Part shown: piece by piece, positions 38,565 through 48,189 of the stretch
Position numbering within the stretch: the first letter of the stretch is position 1
Layout: each line of letters opens with the position of its first letter
NCBI RefSeq assembly: GCF_009827615.1
Contig: NZ_WTYU01000001.1
Location: forward strand, 1,075,001 to 1,139,000
Length of the DNA: 64,000 nt
Reading direction: 5' to 3'
From: Allopontixanthobacter confluentis
Lineage (GTDB): Bacteria; Pseudomonadota; Alphaproteobacteria; Sphingomonadales; Sphingomonadaceae
Position numbers and translations under genes: made by a program
The notes under the pieces: model-generated
The model's input: the letters and a program-made list of their open reading frames with translations, nothing else
Told to the model about the DNA's origin: nothing
The model's database searches: none

Positions 38565-38775
38565 TATCGACTGCACATGGGACCGCCCCCTGCCCGCCGC
38601 CACCAAACAAAGTTTATGCTCCGTATAGGGGCGGCAGTACGGCAATTGTTTTACCAATGTAATTCAACGCATTAACGCTGCGTAGTCTACCCTTTCATAA
38701 CAAAAGCTACCTATGCGAATTTCGCCGATGGTGCCATTTTGTTCTCCTTATTACGAGTTGAGACAGGGATAGCAT

Positions 38776-40854
38776 ATGCGAGTTATGGCGTTGGCGCTGG
38801 GTGGGTGCCTGACTGCAAAACCTGCCTATGGTCTCACCGAAGATACAGGCGGCCACATCACCTATATATTGGGCGCGATGCGTGCGCTCGCTGCCCGTGA
38901 AGACGTTACTGCGGCCGAGATTGTCACACGCCTGATCGACGATCCATCGCTTGGGCGCGAATATGCAGCGCCGATGGAAAACGTCGGGCCAAAACTTACC
39001 ATTACGCGCACCGATAGTGGCAACCGCGCATACCTCACCAAAGATGCGCTCGCGGCTGACCGGCCCAATTTCACCAGCGCATTGCTGGCGCATTTGCGCA
39101 GCCGCGATGTCCTGCCGGATTTGATCCATGCACATTTTGCCGATGCTGCCGAAGTTGCACGCGCGGTGCGGGAGGAATTCGGCATTCCGTTTATCTATAC
39201 CGCGCATTCGCTGGCCAAAGACAAGGCGGCAGCCTGCGTCCAAGGGACCGATGCGCTCGGCTTGCGCATCGCGTTGGAGCGTGATGCAATGATGGCGGCA
39301 GACTGTATCATCGGTTCTTCCCGGGATGAGTGCGAGCGGCAGATACAGGACTATGGTCCCATTGGTCCCGGCAAGGTCCAGCGGATCAGGCCCGGGATCG
39401 ATCAGGCACCCGCTTCGTCTGCCGATATTGCAAAGGCGCGGACCCTCATCGCGCCGTTTCTGCGTCAGCCGGAAAAACCTGTTATTCTGGCTATCGCGCG
39501 GCCGGTAAGAAAGAAAAACCTGACTGCCCTGGTGAAGGCCTATGCGCAGAACCCGGTGTTATCAGCCAAGGCCAATCTCGTAATTCTTCCGGGACTGCGG
39601 CAATCCATCGAAGCCGGAGAAGCTGAACAAGTCGCAGTCATGCGCGAGCTTGCGGATCTGATCGATCGGCATGATCTGCATGGCCGCGTGGCCTATCCGC
39701 GCCAGCATACGCAAGACGATGTGCGCGGCCTGTACGGCCTTGCGCGGCAACTTCGCGGCGTGTTCGTCAACCCGGCCCTGATCGAACCGTTTGGTCTGAC
39801 TATTCTGGAGGCTGCTGTTCACGGCCTGCCGGTTGTTGCAACCTGCCACGGCGGGCCAGTCGATATTCTCAGCGAAATTGAACATGGCCTGTTAGTCGAC
39901 CCTTACGACACGAAGAAAATCGGTTTCGCGATCGAACGGTTGCTGTCGAATGACGCGCTGTGGCAGGCACTTTCCAGCAATGCCGAGGCGCAGATTACGC
40001 AGATGGACTGGCAGGCCTATGCCGCGGCGTTCATGGATCTTTCGCGCAAGATCGTTTCCGGAAATCCAGCCGCGCCAGAAAGTGTGACGCCAACGCAGCT
40101 TCTGGTCTGCGATATCGATAATACTCTGACCGGATGCCGCGAGGCTGCCGCCCGGTTCGTGCGCTATCTGGCCGCAAGACCGGATATGGCTTTTGGCGTC
40201 GCGACGGGCCGCTCGCTGGTGGAGGCGCAGCGGATATTGCGTGAATGGAACCTGCCGGAACCTGCGGTTTTCATCACGTCGGTGGGGTCGGAAATCTATT
40301 GGCAGACGCCCGGCGGCCTGCACTATGATTCTGCGTTCAACGACCGGATTTCAGGGGGGTGGGACGCCGATGTAATTGCCGGCTGCCTTGCCGATTACGA
40401 ATTTTTGCGCCCGCAATTGCCGATCGAGCAGCGGCGTTTCAAGCGAAGTTTCACCTGCGGCAGCCAAGGGGCCGAACTGGCATCTACCCTGCTGCGCGAA
40501 GCGGGGCTCCCGTGCAAAACGATATTCAGCCACGACAAATTGCTGGATGTGTTGCCCCAGCGCGCAGGCAAAGCCGATGCAGTCCGGCACGTGGCACGCG
40601 CGCTGGGCATTCCCCTTGGCGCGGTCATTGTTGCAGGCGATAGCGGCAACGACCTGGAAATGCTCGAGAGCCACAAGGCTGCCATCGTGGTCGCCAATGC
40701 GGAGCCTGCGGTTCTGGCGCTCGATCACAAGCCCCATGTTTACGTTGCGCGTGCGCGATATGCCGATGGGGTGATTGAAGGGCTCGACGCGCTCGCCCGG
40801 TCGGCTGGAAAATGTGCCGAAATGCGTGCATCAGCAATGGAGCAAGCTGCATGA
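38776..40854 (+). CDS. sucrose-phosphate-synthase-like glycosyltransferase fused to HAD phosphatase
   Basis: 692-residue bifunctional protein. Residues 1-~430 form a GT4 glycosyltransferase of the sucrose-phosphate synthase type: N-terminal TEDTGGHITYILGAMRAL, IYTAHSLAKDK, and the nucleotide-sugar E-x7-E block (EPFGLTILEA). From about 440 a HAD-IIB domain of the sucrose-phosphatase type carries D446-I-D448-N-T and GDSGNDLEML. The design predicts formation and dephosphorylation of a disaccharide phosphate such as sucrose or mannosylfructose. It is the first of three overlapping genes (ATGA junctions) with two more glycosyltransferases. Confidence 0.82.
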   Translation: MRVMALALGGCLTAKPAYGLTEDTGGHITYILGAMRALAAREDVTAAEIVTRLIDDPSLGREYAAPMENVGPKLTITRTDSGNRAYLTKDALAADRPNFTSALLAHLRSRDVLPDLIHAHFADAAEVARAVREEFGIPFIYTAHSLAKDKAAACVQGTDALGLRIALERDAMMAADCIIGSSRDECERQIQDYGPIGPGKVQRIRPGIDQAPASSADIAKARTLIAPFLRQPEKPVILAIARPVRKKNLTALVKAYAQNPVLSAKANLVILPGLRQSIEAGEAEQVAVMRELADLIDRHDLHGRVAYPRQHTQDDVRGLYGLARQLRGVFVNPALIEPFGLTILEAAVHGLPVVATCHGGPVDILSEIEHGLLVDPYDTKKIGFAIERLLSNDALWQALSSNAEAQITQMDWQAYAAAFMDLSRKIVSGNPAAPESVTPTQLLVCDIDNTLTGCREAAARFVRYLAARPDMAFGVATGRSLVEAQRILREWNLPEPAVFITSVGSEIYWQTPGGLHYDSAFNDRISGGWDADVIAGCLADYEFLRPQLPIEQRRFKRSFTCGSQGAELASTLLREAGLPCKTIFSHDKLLDVLPQRAGKADAVRHVARALGIPLGAVIVAGDSGNDLEMLESHKAAIVVANAEPAVLALDHKPHVYVARARYADGVIEGLDALARSAGKCAEMRASAMEQAA

Positions 40855-41996
40855 GCAGGTCCGCCAACCCGATCGGCTATTTCGTCCATCATCAGGGACG
40901 CGGCCATGCCGAGCGCGCTGCAACCATTGCAAATGCGCTGGCGGGCAACCGTCAGATCGTGCTGTTTTGCGCGCGCGATGATATTTTCCCGCAATTGGCC
41001 GACAATGTATCGATCATCAGGATTCCATCGCTGTTCGAACCCTGTGACAGCAATACGCCCGCCATGGATGCATATCCATTGCCCGAGACATTGCATTGCG
41101 CGCCGCTGGGCTGGCAGACTGTGACCAAAGCTGTCGCGGAGATTACGCAATGGTTCGCCGAGAGTGAGCCGAGCCTTTTCATCACTGATGTATCGGCAGA
41201 GCTTGCCCAACTGGCGCGTATCGCATCTGTCCCGCATATGTGCGTTCTTCAGCACGGTGACCGTCATGATGCTGGCCATATGGCAGCCTATGAAGGGGCA
41301 GCCGCTTTGCTGGCACCGTACGCGGCCGATCTGGAACAATCCGACCGGCCGAGATGGATGCGGGAAAAAACGCTATACGCGCCGGGTATCGGCGTGGATG
41401 TCAGCAAAATCATCAGCCGGGAAGCGGCGCGCAAACGGCTGGGCCTTGCCCAGGATGTGGAACTGGTCGTGGTGGTGGGCGGCGGCGGCGGGACTGGCCT
41501 GCCATCGGCGCCGCTTACATTGGGCGCGCGCGCGGACCCTGCCAGCCAATGGGTCAGCCTGGGCAAAATACAGACCGAATGGCATGAAACGCCGCCCGAC
41601 AATCTGAAACATCTGGGCTGGGTCGATAATCCGGAAGACTGGATCTCAGCTGCGGACCGCGTGGTTTCAAGTTGCGGGAATACGACTGTCCACATGATTG
41701 CCGCAGCAGGCAAACCCTGGGTCATGATCCCCGAATGGCGATATTTTGCCGAACAACTGCGCAAGGCCGAAGCACTGGACCGAGCCGGTGTGGCCGCTTT
41801 TGCCCGTCATTGGCCCGCCAGCGCTGCCGACTGGCGGCAGCTTTGGCAGGCCGCCGATGAACTGGAACCTGCCACCCAGCGCGCTATTCTGGATGACGCT
41901 GTTGCGATGAAAACAGCGGCCAGTGTCGAACAGCTTATCTGCCAGCTATGGGCGCCCCGCCCCACGGCCATTACCATGAAGGCCACATCAGCATGA
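40851..41996 (+). CDS. glycosyltransferase (GT-B fold, MurG/GT28-like)
   Basis: 381 residues. The N-terminal half starts with IGYFVHHQGRGHAERAATIANAL, the pattern of GT-B transferases that scan back from a His-Gly-His-like loop. The C-terminal half has the Gly-rich loop VVVVGGGGGTG and the acceptor-side block VVSSCGNTTVHMIAAAGKPWVMIPE, typical of GT28-like UDP-sugar transferases. Start and stop overlap the neighbouring genes by 4 bases. Sugar and acceptor are unknown; in context it probably extends the product of the GT4/HAD protein. Confidence 0.75.
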   Translation: MSRSANPIGYFVHHQGRGHAERAATIANALAGNRQIVLFCARDDIFPQLADNVSIIRIPSLFEPCDSNTPAMDAYPLPETLHCAPLGWQTVTKAVAEITQWFAESEPSLFITDVSAELAQLARIASVPHMCVLQHGDRHDAGHMAAYEGAAALLAPYAADLEQSDRPRWMREKTLYAPGIGVDVSKIISREAARKRLGLAQDVELVVVVGGGGGTGLPSAPLTLGARADPASQWVSLGKIQTEWHETPPDNLKHLGWVDNPEDWISAADRVVSSCGNTTVHMIAAAGKPWVMIPEWRYFAEQLRKAEALDRAGVAAFARHWPASAADWRQLWQAADELEPATQRAILDDAVAMKTAASVEQLICQLWAPRPTAITMKATSA

Positions 41997-42904
41997 CCAT
42001 TTCCATCTGCACCCTTGCCCACGGCCGCGACGATCATTTGCGCAATCTCTTGGCTGGATTGAATGTGAGCAGACAGATGCCGGGCGAAGTGGTCATCGCA
42101 GTCATGCAGGATACGCTTTATGACCTGCCTGATGTGGGCTTTCCCGTGCGGCAGATCCTGCTGGGAAGCAGCGGCATACCCCTGGCCGCAGCACGCAACC
42201 GAGCCGCGGCAGAGGCCACCGGTGAGACGCTTGTCTTCCTGGATGTCGATTGCATCCCGCATCCGGATCTGATTGATGACTATATCGCCGCGTGCAGCGC
42301 CGGGCCGGGTATCGTAATGGGTGAAGTCGCTTATCTGCCTGCATCAACCGACACAGCCTCGCTGGATTTTGCGATGTTCGACAAGGTCGGCTGCAAGCAT
42401 AGCGAACGCGCCGGTCCGCCCGAAACACTGATTGGAAAATGCGGCGATTATCGGCAATTCTGGTCCCTGAACTTTGCTATGCTGGCAACAGATTTCGCGG
42501 CGATCGGCGGGTTTGACGAACAGTTTACAGGCTACGGCGGTGAAGACACGGATTTTGCGCGTCAGGCGACAAGCGCGGGACTGGATGTGTGGTGGGCGCG
42601 CGGGGCAAAGGCGTACCACCAGTATCACCCCCATCACATGCCGCCGGTGCATCACCTCGATAGCGTTATTGCCAATGCCCACCGCTTTTTGGACAAATGG
42701 GGCGAACCAACGATGCAGCACTGGCTGAGGGCATTTGTGCTGATGGGCCTGGCTGAAAAGCGGAATGGCCGCTGGGTGAAGCTGCGCGATCCGGGCGAGC
42801 ATCACCTTGCCCTCACCCGTCAGCAGGAAAATCAGCCTTACGCCAGCAGCAGCGTGGTCTTGAAAGCACTGGAGGCTGAACTGTCGCCGCCTGTTCCAGC
42901 CTGA
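41993..42904 (+). CDS. family 2 glycosyltransferase
   Basis: 303 residues with a GT-A fold: VVIAVMQDT, the donor-binding acidic motif FLDVDCIPHP, and the galactosyltransferase-like C-terminal block GGFDEQFTGYGGEDTDFARQA, which supplies the catalytic base. The late HHMPPVHHLDSV is His-rich. The start sits in the stop of the preceding gene (ATGA). The last ~67 bp overlap, in antisense, the 3' end of a convergent glycosyltransferase gene. Likely the third step in making the same glycan or glycoside. Confidence 0.85.
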   Translation: MTISICTLAHGRDDHLRNLLAGLNVSRQMPGEVVIAVMQDTLYDLPDVGFPVRQILLGSSGIPLAAARNRAAAEATGETLVFLDVDCIPHPDLIDDYIAACSAGPGIVMGEVAYLPASTDTASLDFAMFDKVGCKHSERAGPPETLIGKCGDYRQFWSLNFAMLATDFAAIGGFDEQFTGYGGEDTDFARQATSAGLDVWWARGAKAYHQYHPHHMPPVHHLDSVIANAHRFLDKWGEPTMQHWLRAFVLMGLAEKRNGRWVKLRDPGEHHLALTRQQENQPYASSSVVLKALEAELSPPVPA

Positions 42905-43974
42905 GCTTTCATGGCTGCGCAATAGCATCGCTCATACCCCGCAATCATCTGGGTGATCGAAAAGCATTGTTCGGCCCGCTGTCTGCAAACAGATGGGCCG
43001 GGCAAATCTGGCTCCTGCATCGCACGGGCGAGCGCCGCAATATCGGCCGCCGGCACAATAATGCCGCACGGCCCCACGACTTCGCGCAATGCTCCCCTGT
43101 CAAAGGCGAGGACTGGCACGCCGCTCGACAATGCTTCTGCTGCGACAAGTCCGAAGGGCTCGTCCCACATCGGCGTCGCGACCACAGCCCGCGATGCTGC
43201 GACAGCCTCGTGCAACTGCGGGCCGGAAAGATGGCCCAGATACCGGATCTTGCCAGTCAGATACGGGGCGATTTCTACTTCGAAATAAGCGCGGTCTTCT
43301 ATCGTGCCGATTATATCGAGCGGCCGATCGGCGATTGCAGCGCTTTTGATTGCGAGGGCAAGACCCTTGTTCGGCGTGATCCTGCCGTACCACAGCAACC
43401 TGTCATGCCGCCTGGCTGACGGCTGCCAACGTGTCAGATCAATGCCGTTATGCACCACAGACAGGTTTGGCGGATCGTCCGCAGACCAAAGCCCCTTTTG
43501 ATGCCGAGAGGTCACCGTGATTTGCTGGCGTTCATCGCCAAGAACGCCATGCACCTTTTCTCGCATGGCCTTGAACGGCGGGACATGCTGCGATGTCACC
43601 ATGGCAATGCCATCCCGGACCGCCCAATCGATTACCTCGGGAAACAGGGAGTTGTTATGAACCGCGTCAAAATTTCCGCTGGCGATGCAGTCCCAGGCCA
43701 GGCGAAATGCTGACAGTTGATAAGCCTGAAGCGCATCGGACCCGGCAAACCGCTCACGCGGGTAAATCTCCTCGCAAGGCTGTGTGCAAATTGCCTTCAG
43801 GTTCGGCAGATCGGAGCCGCCAGCGGCAAACGAGGTGACCGAATGGCCCGCTGCATCCAGACCGCGCGCCAGCCCGTGAAAATGCGATTCCATCCCGCCC
43901 ATGAAAGGCGGCGCTATGGGATGCCGGATATGGGCGATCAAGGCGATGCGAATGGTGAAAATCCCGAAGGGCAA
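42838..43974 (-). CDS. family 4 glycosyltransferase
   Basis: 378 residues, GT-B fold. The N-terminal domain begins with RIALIAHIRHPIAPPFMGGMESH; the C-terminal domain has LLWYGRITPNKGLALAI and the E-x7-E nucleotide-sugar motif in DEPFGLVAAEALSSG. I chose the TTG at 43974 because AGGGAG lies about 7 bases upstream; an ATG at 44034 would add 20 unlikely residues. The gene runs against the three-gene set and overlaps its last gene by 67 bp at the 3' ends, so the two transcripts are partly complementary. Confidence 0.85.
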   Translation of the reverse strand: MPFGIFTIRIALIAHIRHPIAPPFMGGMESHFHGLARGLDAAGHSVTSFAAGGSDLPNLKAICTQPCEEIYPRERFAGSDALQAYQLSAFRLAWDCIASGNFDAVHNNSLFPEVIDWAVRDGIAMVTSQHVPPFKAMREKVHGVLGDERQQITVTSRHQKGLWSADDPPNLSVVHNGIDLTRWQPSARRHDRLLWYGRITPNKGLALAIKSAAIADRPLDIIGTIEDRAYFEVEIAPYLTGKIRYLGHLSGPQLHEAVAASRAVVATPMWDEPFGLVAAEALSSGVPVLAFDRGALREVVGPCGIIVPAADIAALARAMQEPDLPGPSVCRQRAEQCFSITQMIAGYERCYCAAMKAQAGTGGDSSASSAFKTTLLLA

Positions 43975-44128
43975 GGATGCGCTCCCTACCCTATCTGCCG
44001 CACCGGCCAAAGCCCGATCAGGGTGACCCAACATAAGTTATGGCAAACTTGAATACTGGGCGGTGTCCATTGATTTTTATAGCGGAATCGCCAAGGTTGA
44101 CCAACCGCACAAGTAAAGGGTGAATTTG

Positions 44129-44950
44129 ATGGGCGTTACCTTGCAGAAGGCCAATACGGGACAGAACCCCATTGCGGGGCAGCATCCCAAAACCGGCCGC
44201 TTTTTGATGAGCCGTCTGCGGCACGCCATGACTGTCGGCGAGCAGGATTTGCTCGAAAGCCTGATCTACAAAACGCAAACGCTCCAGGGCGAACACATCC
44301 TTATTGAACGCGGTGATTTTTGTGATTTCAGCACCATGCTGATTGAAGGCTATATGCTGCGCACCATTCGCGATGGTGATGACGAACAGATCGTGGGACT
44401 TCAGGTTCCGGGGGACTTTGTCGATATGCACGCCTTTGCCCTTAAGCGGCTCGACCACGATCTGGTTGTCATCGGCGAGGCAAATGTTGGCTATGTCCGG
44501 CACGAAGACCTGAAGCGCGTGTTGCAGGATCAGCCACATCTTGCCCGGCTTTTCTGGTTCAGCACGCTTCTTGACGCTTCGATCCACCGCGAATGGATCA
44601 TGAAATCCAATCAATTGCGGGCTGCAGGCCGGGTCGCTCATTTGCTGACCGAAATATGGTATCGGCTGCGCATGGTCGGATTGGGCAATTCCAAAGGATT
44701 TGACACTCCGCTGACACAAATACATCTGGCCAATATCTGCGGCATGTCGACCATTCACATGAGCCGCAGCTTGCGGGATTTGCGCGAAGGCGGAGCGGCA
44801 GAGTTCAATCGGGGCCGAATTACAATACTCGATGGGGACAAACTCATCGCTCTCGGCAAGTTCGATCCGGCGTATCTTTACGGTGAAGGCGGGCTTGAGG
44901 TTGGTGATGCGCTGAACATTGACGCGTCTGAAAGCCTGCCCCTCTCGTGA
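44129..44950 (+). CDS. Crp/Fnr-family transcriptional regulator
   Basis: 273 residues. A cNMP-binding-type beta-roll (IERGDFCDFSTMLIEGYMLRTI; GLQVPGDFVDMHAF) is followed by a dimerisation helix and a winged-helix domain (TPLTQIHLANICGMSTIHMSRSLRDLREGGAAEF). The Cys residues are not arranged as an Fnr iron-sulfur cluster, and the cAMP-contact residues of E. coli Crp are not evident, so the signal is unknown. The ATG at 44129 is preceded by AAAGGG. It overlaps a sulfotransferase-like gene (4 bases) and is divergent from a GT4 gene. Confidence 0.88.
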   Translation: MGVTLQKANTGQNPIAGQHPKTGRFLMSRLRHAMTVGEQDLLESLIYKTQTLQGEHILIERGDFCDFSTMLIEGYMLRTIRDGDDEQIVGLQVPGDFVDMHAFALKRLDHDLVVIGEANVGYVRHEDLKRVLQDQPHLARLFWFSTLLDASIHREWIMKSNQLRAAGRVAHLLTEIWYRLRMVGLGNSKGFDTPLTQIHLANICGMSTIHMSRSLRDLREGGAAEFNRGRITILDGDKLIALGKFDPAYLYGEGGLEVGDALNIDASESLPLS

Positions 44951-45717
44951 GAGGTTTTGCAGGTCGATATGTCTTTGTTGCAGGGTTGCATCGCACCGGC
45001 ACCAGCCTGGTTGCCAGCCTGATCGCGCAGCACCCGGAAGTGGCCGCTATTGTCCAGTCACCCGCGCCAGAAAACGAAGGGTGCTATCTGCAGGGTGCAA
45101 TCCCCCATACCGCCATGCATGGAATACCCGGCCATTACGCCGCCGACCGCCGGCAGCACCACGTCGAAGGTTCGCGCCATGACACATTGGCGGTCCAACA
45201 GCGTATCGCGGCCGATTGGGACAGCTGGTTTGAGCCGGGCGGCCAATGGCGGATTGAGAAATCGCCCGTAAACCTGACCCGAATGCGCCTTTATCAGCAG
45301 CTGTTTCCCATGGCGCAATTTGTGATTGTGCTGCGGCATCCCGAAGCCATGGCAGCGGCCCTTGCGAAATGGACCGATCAGCCTGCGGCAGAGCTGATCG
45401 AATACGCCCTCGCAGCGTATGAACTGGCCCTGGAAGATGCCCGATACCTCCACGCGGTGCTGTTCGTAAGATACGAAGATCTGGCTGCCGACATGGCGCA
45501 GCTCATGGCGAAGGCCGATATGTTCCTGTCACTGGATGAGCACCAGCGATCGACGACCGTGCACAACCGCAACAAAGAATATCTGGGCTGCCAGGCGATG
45601 AACGAAAAGCAAAGCGAACGCGCACTTGCATTTGGCTATCTGCCCGGACTGGATATTCAAAAAAGCACCCTGCATTCCCATCATCCCTTGCGAAGCATTC
45701 GGGACCAGCTGCAATAA
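44947..45717 (+). CDS. sulfotransferase-family protein
   Basis: 256 residues. The 5'-phosphosulfate-binding loop is GLHRTGTSLV near the N-terminus and the 3'-phosphate-binding segment is VLRHPEAMAAAL around residue 125; between them lies KSPVNLTRMRLY. These are the two PAPS-binding elements of bacterial sulfotransferases, so transfer of sulfate to a carbohydrate or small molecule is likely. GTG start inside the stop of the Crp/Fnr gene. With four glycosyltransferases next door, a sulfated glycan or glycolipid is an attractive but unproven product. Confidence 0.8.
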   Translation: MRGFAGRYVFVAGLHRTGTSLVASLIAQHPEVAAIVQSPAPENEGCYLQGAIPHTAMHGIPGHYAADRRQHHVEGSRHDTLAVQQRIAADWDSWFEPGGQWRIEKSPVNLTRMRLYQQLFPMAQFVIVLRHPEAMAAALAKWTDQPAAELIEYALAAYELALEDARYLHAVLFVRYEDLAADMAQLMAKADMFLSLDEHQRSTTVHNRNKEYLGCQAMNEKQSERALAFGYLPGLDIQKSTLHSHHPLRSIRDQLQ

Positions 45718-45838
45718 CAACACACATGGCGGGCTGCTGACGCAGGCGAAGATTGCGTTCCCCGATGGCCGGACGAATGCGAGCGGATTGCAGAAGCGCG
45801 CTAATTACAACATCCATAAACCCCCGCCATTGGCAGCA

Positions 45839-46664
45839 TTATTCCGTTTCGATCTCCGGCAAATTTCGAATCAAGGCTGGCAACACACCAGCAACCGGTG
45901 CGCCTTTGGCTCTTGCTCGGGTAAGGCTCAGGAAGTGCTGCTGAAATTGAGCGAAACGGGTGAAGCCGCGATTGTTGACCATAATATGCGCCACTCGGTT
46001 AGCGATCATCTCCGCTTCGGCCTCAGGCAAAAGATCGTGGGCGCGAACCGAAACGAGCGCCCAATTTGTCATTTCGGTGAAGATACCCGAAGCCTTGCCA
46101 TATCCCCGGGCGATGTCATCGACGGCCTAATTGGCAAGCCGCGGCATCGCTTGCTGTATCTCGCTCGCATACGCATTGATGGTCGGGTTGATGTAACCGT
46201 GATTAAGTTCGGTGAACAGGATCAGCCCGCGATACAGCTTGAGCGCTTCCGGCGTCAGCCCTGCATCGCCTTCTTCCGGATAGGGTAAATTGACATGCGG
46301 CATAAGCTGGCGAAAGCCATCCTGATCGAATGTACTGACCGACTGATTATATCCAACCAGCGGCGAAAACAGACTGCGCGTATGATCATAGGGCGCGACT
46401 TCCGGAAAATTCGTGCCCAGCCAGGCGATCATGTCATCCACGCTTACGTCATTTCGCAGATATGCAATTTGCAATGCGTAAAGCGGCACATGGCCTGCAT
46501 AAAACTGGCTGAAACCCGTTGCCCCGGCAAAATCCTGCAGTGCATCCATAAAGTGCAGGAGATCGTTTTCTCCCCAGTCGGCAACCGGACGAGAATTCAA
46601 CGTCTTTCGCCAGTGATTCGAGCGAATTATCACCCGGCTCCCTAAAACATGGACCGGACCTCAC
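45839..46664 (-). pseudogene. broken DUF4932-like gene (frameshift, internal stop, 5' truncation)
   Basis: Three collinear pieces read as one degraded gene. A 5' piece (GDNSLESLAKDVEFS) is in one frame and the next (RPVADWGENDLLHFMDALQD) in another, so a frameshift lies near 46590. The middle piece, carrying FTELNHGYINP, ends at a TAG at 46127-46129. The same frame then continues for about 95 more codons (KASGIFTEMTNWALVSVRAHDL, shown in part, to the stop at 45839). No start or signal peptide is present. The motif around ELNHGYINP resembles the DUF4932 region of putative metallopeptidases; that family call is moderate, the broken state more secure. Confidence 0.6.
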
Positions 46665-46677
46665 TTATCTCTGCCGG

Positions 46678-47493
46678 ATGAACCCCTTACTCCTGTTTCT
46701 CGTCCCCCTGCTGATTGCTGCATTATTCTGGTTTCGGCATATGTCACGGCAGCGAAAACGTGCCCGGCTGCTGGCGACACCGCTGACTTCGGAACAAAAG
46801 CAAATGGTCGAGAAAATGGTGCCGATTGTGCGCCGTTTGCCAGCATCCCTGCGCCCCGGACTTGAGGGGAAAATGAATGTCTTCCTCGACCAGATTACCT
46901 TTCGCGGCGATGATGACCTCGAGGTTACAGAGGAAATGAAACTTTCCATCGCAGCGCAGGCCTGCCTTCTGGTCGTCAACAGCCCGGCCTGGTACGATAC
47001 GCTGAGAAACGTACTGGTCTACTCCTCGGCCTTTGACACGCACCGGCCCACACATGACGGCTATGTCGTCCATGAGGACAAACACACATTGCTTGGTGAA
47101 AGCTGGGTCCGGGGACCGGTTGTTCTATCGTCCGCCCACGCGATGGAAGGTGGCCTCAACCCCGAAGATGGCCATAACCTCGTCATCCACGAATTTGCTC
47201 ATCAGCTGGACAGTTTGACCGGGCATACGAACGGCATCCCCATCCTGCGCAAAGGGCAAGCGTATGCGAGTTGGGAAAAAGCCATGTTGGAGGCGTTCAA
47301 CCAGCATGCCGAAATGGTCGAACGCGGGCGCGCAACCCTGATCGACCCTTATGGCGCCAGTGGACATGAAGAGTTCTTTGCCGAAGCGATCGTCACCTTC
47401 TTCGAAAAACCCGCAGCGTTGCTGCGCGAGGAACCGGCGCTTTATGCACAATTGTCCGAACTGCTGGCGCTGGATCCGGCGCAATGGAACTGA
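46678..47493 (+). CDS. MtfA-like zinc peptidase (M90 family)
   Basis: 271 residues. An N-terminal membrane helix (about residues 4-20) precedes a cytoplasmic-type domain with the metallopeptidase motif H171-E-F-A-H175 (VIHEFAHQLD) and a downstream Glu in GHEEFFAEAIVTFF. E. coli MtfA is a soluble aminopeptidase that titrates the glucose repressor Mlc; this membrane-anchored form is common in other proteobacteria. Start ATG at 46678, immediately divergent from the degraded DUF4932-like gene. Confidence 0.9.
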   Translation: MNPLLLFLVPLLIAALFWFRHMSRQRKRARLLATPLTSEQKQMVEKMVPIVRRLPASLRPGLEGKMNVFLDQITFRGDDDLEVTEEMKLSIAAQACLLVVNSPAWYDTLRNVLVYSSAFDTHRPTHDGYVVHEDKHTLLGESWVRGPVVLSSAHAMEGGLNPEDGHNLVIHEFAHQLDSLTGHTNGIPILRKGQAYASWEKAMLEAFNQHAEMVERGRATLIDPYGASGHEEFFAEAIVTFFEKPAALLREEPALYAQLSELLALDPAQWN

Positions 47494-47670
47494 TGAATTT
47501 CTTGCCAAATGCAGAACCGCTTGAAGCCGGTCTGCTTTACCCCCGCAGGTTCGGTTGCGCGGCAGCATTGGATGCTTCCCATGCACACGAAGCTGTTGCG
47601 GGCCTTCGTGGAGGGTTCGCATTTTCGCTCAAGTCCTTTATGGGGACGGTTCAATTGAAAGGGTCCTATT

Positions 47671-48189
47671 ATGCGTAAGGTATTTTTCGTAGCGGCATTG
47701 GCTGGCACAGCCATGACGTTGAGTGCGTGTTCACAAGGTGCTGACGATGCGGCTGAAACGGCTGTAGAAGACAATTCCATGGCCGCCGCCCCTGATGCAT
47801 CAACCGCTACCGAGAAAGCTGGCGGCGTGGCTGATGCTAATACCGCCACTGCGGAACAGCTGGCAGCAATGAATGGGATGACCCCCGAACGCGCGGCGGC
47901 GATCGTTGCTGGACAGCCCTATGCAACTGTGACCGATCTGAATGCGGTGCTTGTCGCGAACATGACACCAGAAGAAGCCACTGCCACGCTTTCGCAGCTA
48001 TTTGTGCCAGTCAATCTGAACAGCGCCACCCGTGAAGAAATCGCGCTCATTCCCGGAATGACCGACCGCATGATCGGCGAATTTCTGGAATATCGTCCCT
48101 ATGCCGATATGAATGAATTTGACCGTGAAATTGGTAAATATGTCGATGAAGCGGAAGTGGCGCGGTTCCGTAATTACGTCACTCTCTGA
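47671..48189 (+). CDS. lipoprotein with two helix-hairpin-helix (ComEA-like) motifs
   Basis: 172 residues. A lipoprotein signal peptide ends at C20 (MTLSAC), followed by an acidic Ala-rich linker and two HhH-type units: NTATAEQLAAMNGMTPERAAAIV and NLNSATREEIALIPGMTDRMIGEF. HhH repeats of this kind bind DNA in the competence protein ComEA, but many exported HhH proteins have no proven DNA role. The 3' end overlaps the convergent ferric-reductase-like gene by 16 bp. No other competence gene is near. Confidence 0.8.
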   Translation: MRKVFFVAALAGTAMTLSACSQGADDAAETAVEDNSMAAAPDASTATEKAGGVADANTATAEQLAAMNGMTPERAAAIVAGQPYATVTDLNAVLVANMTPEEATATLSQLFVPVNLNSATREEIALIPGMTDRMIGEFLEYRPYADMNEFDREIGKYVDEAEVARFRNYVTL

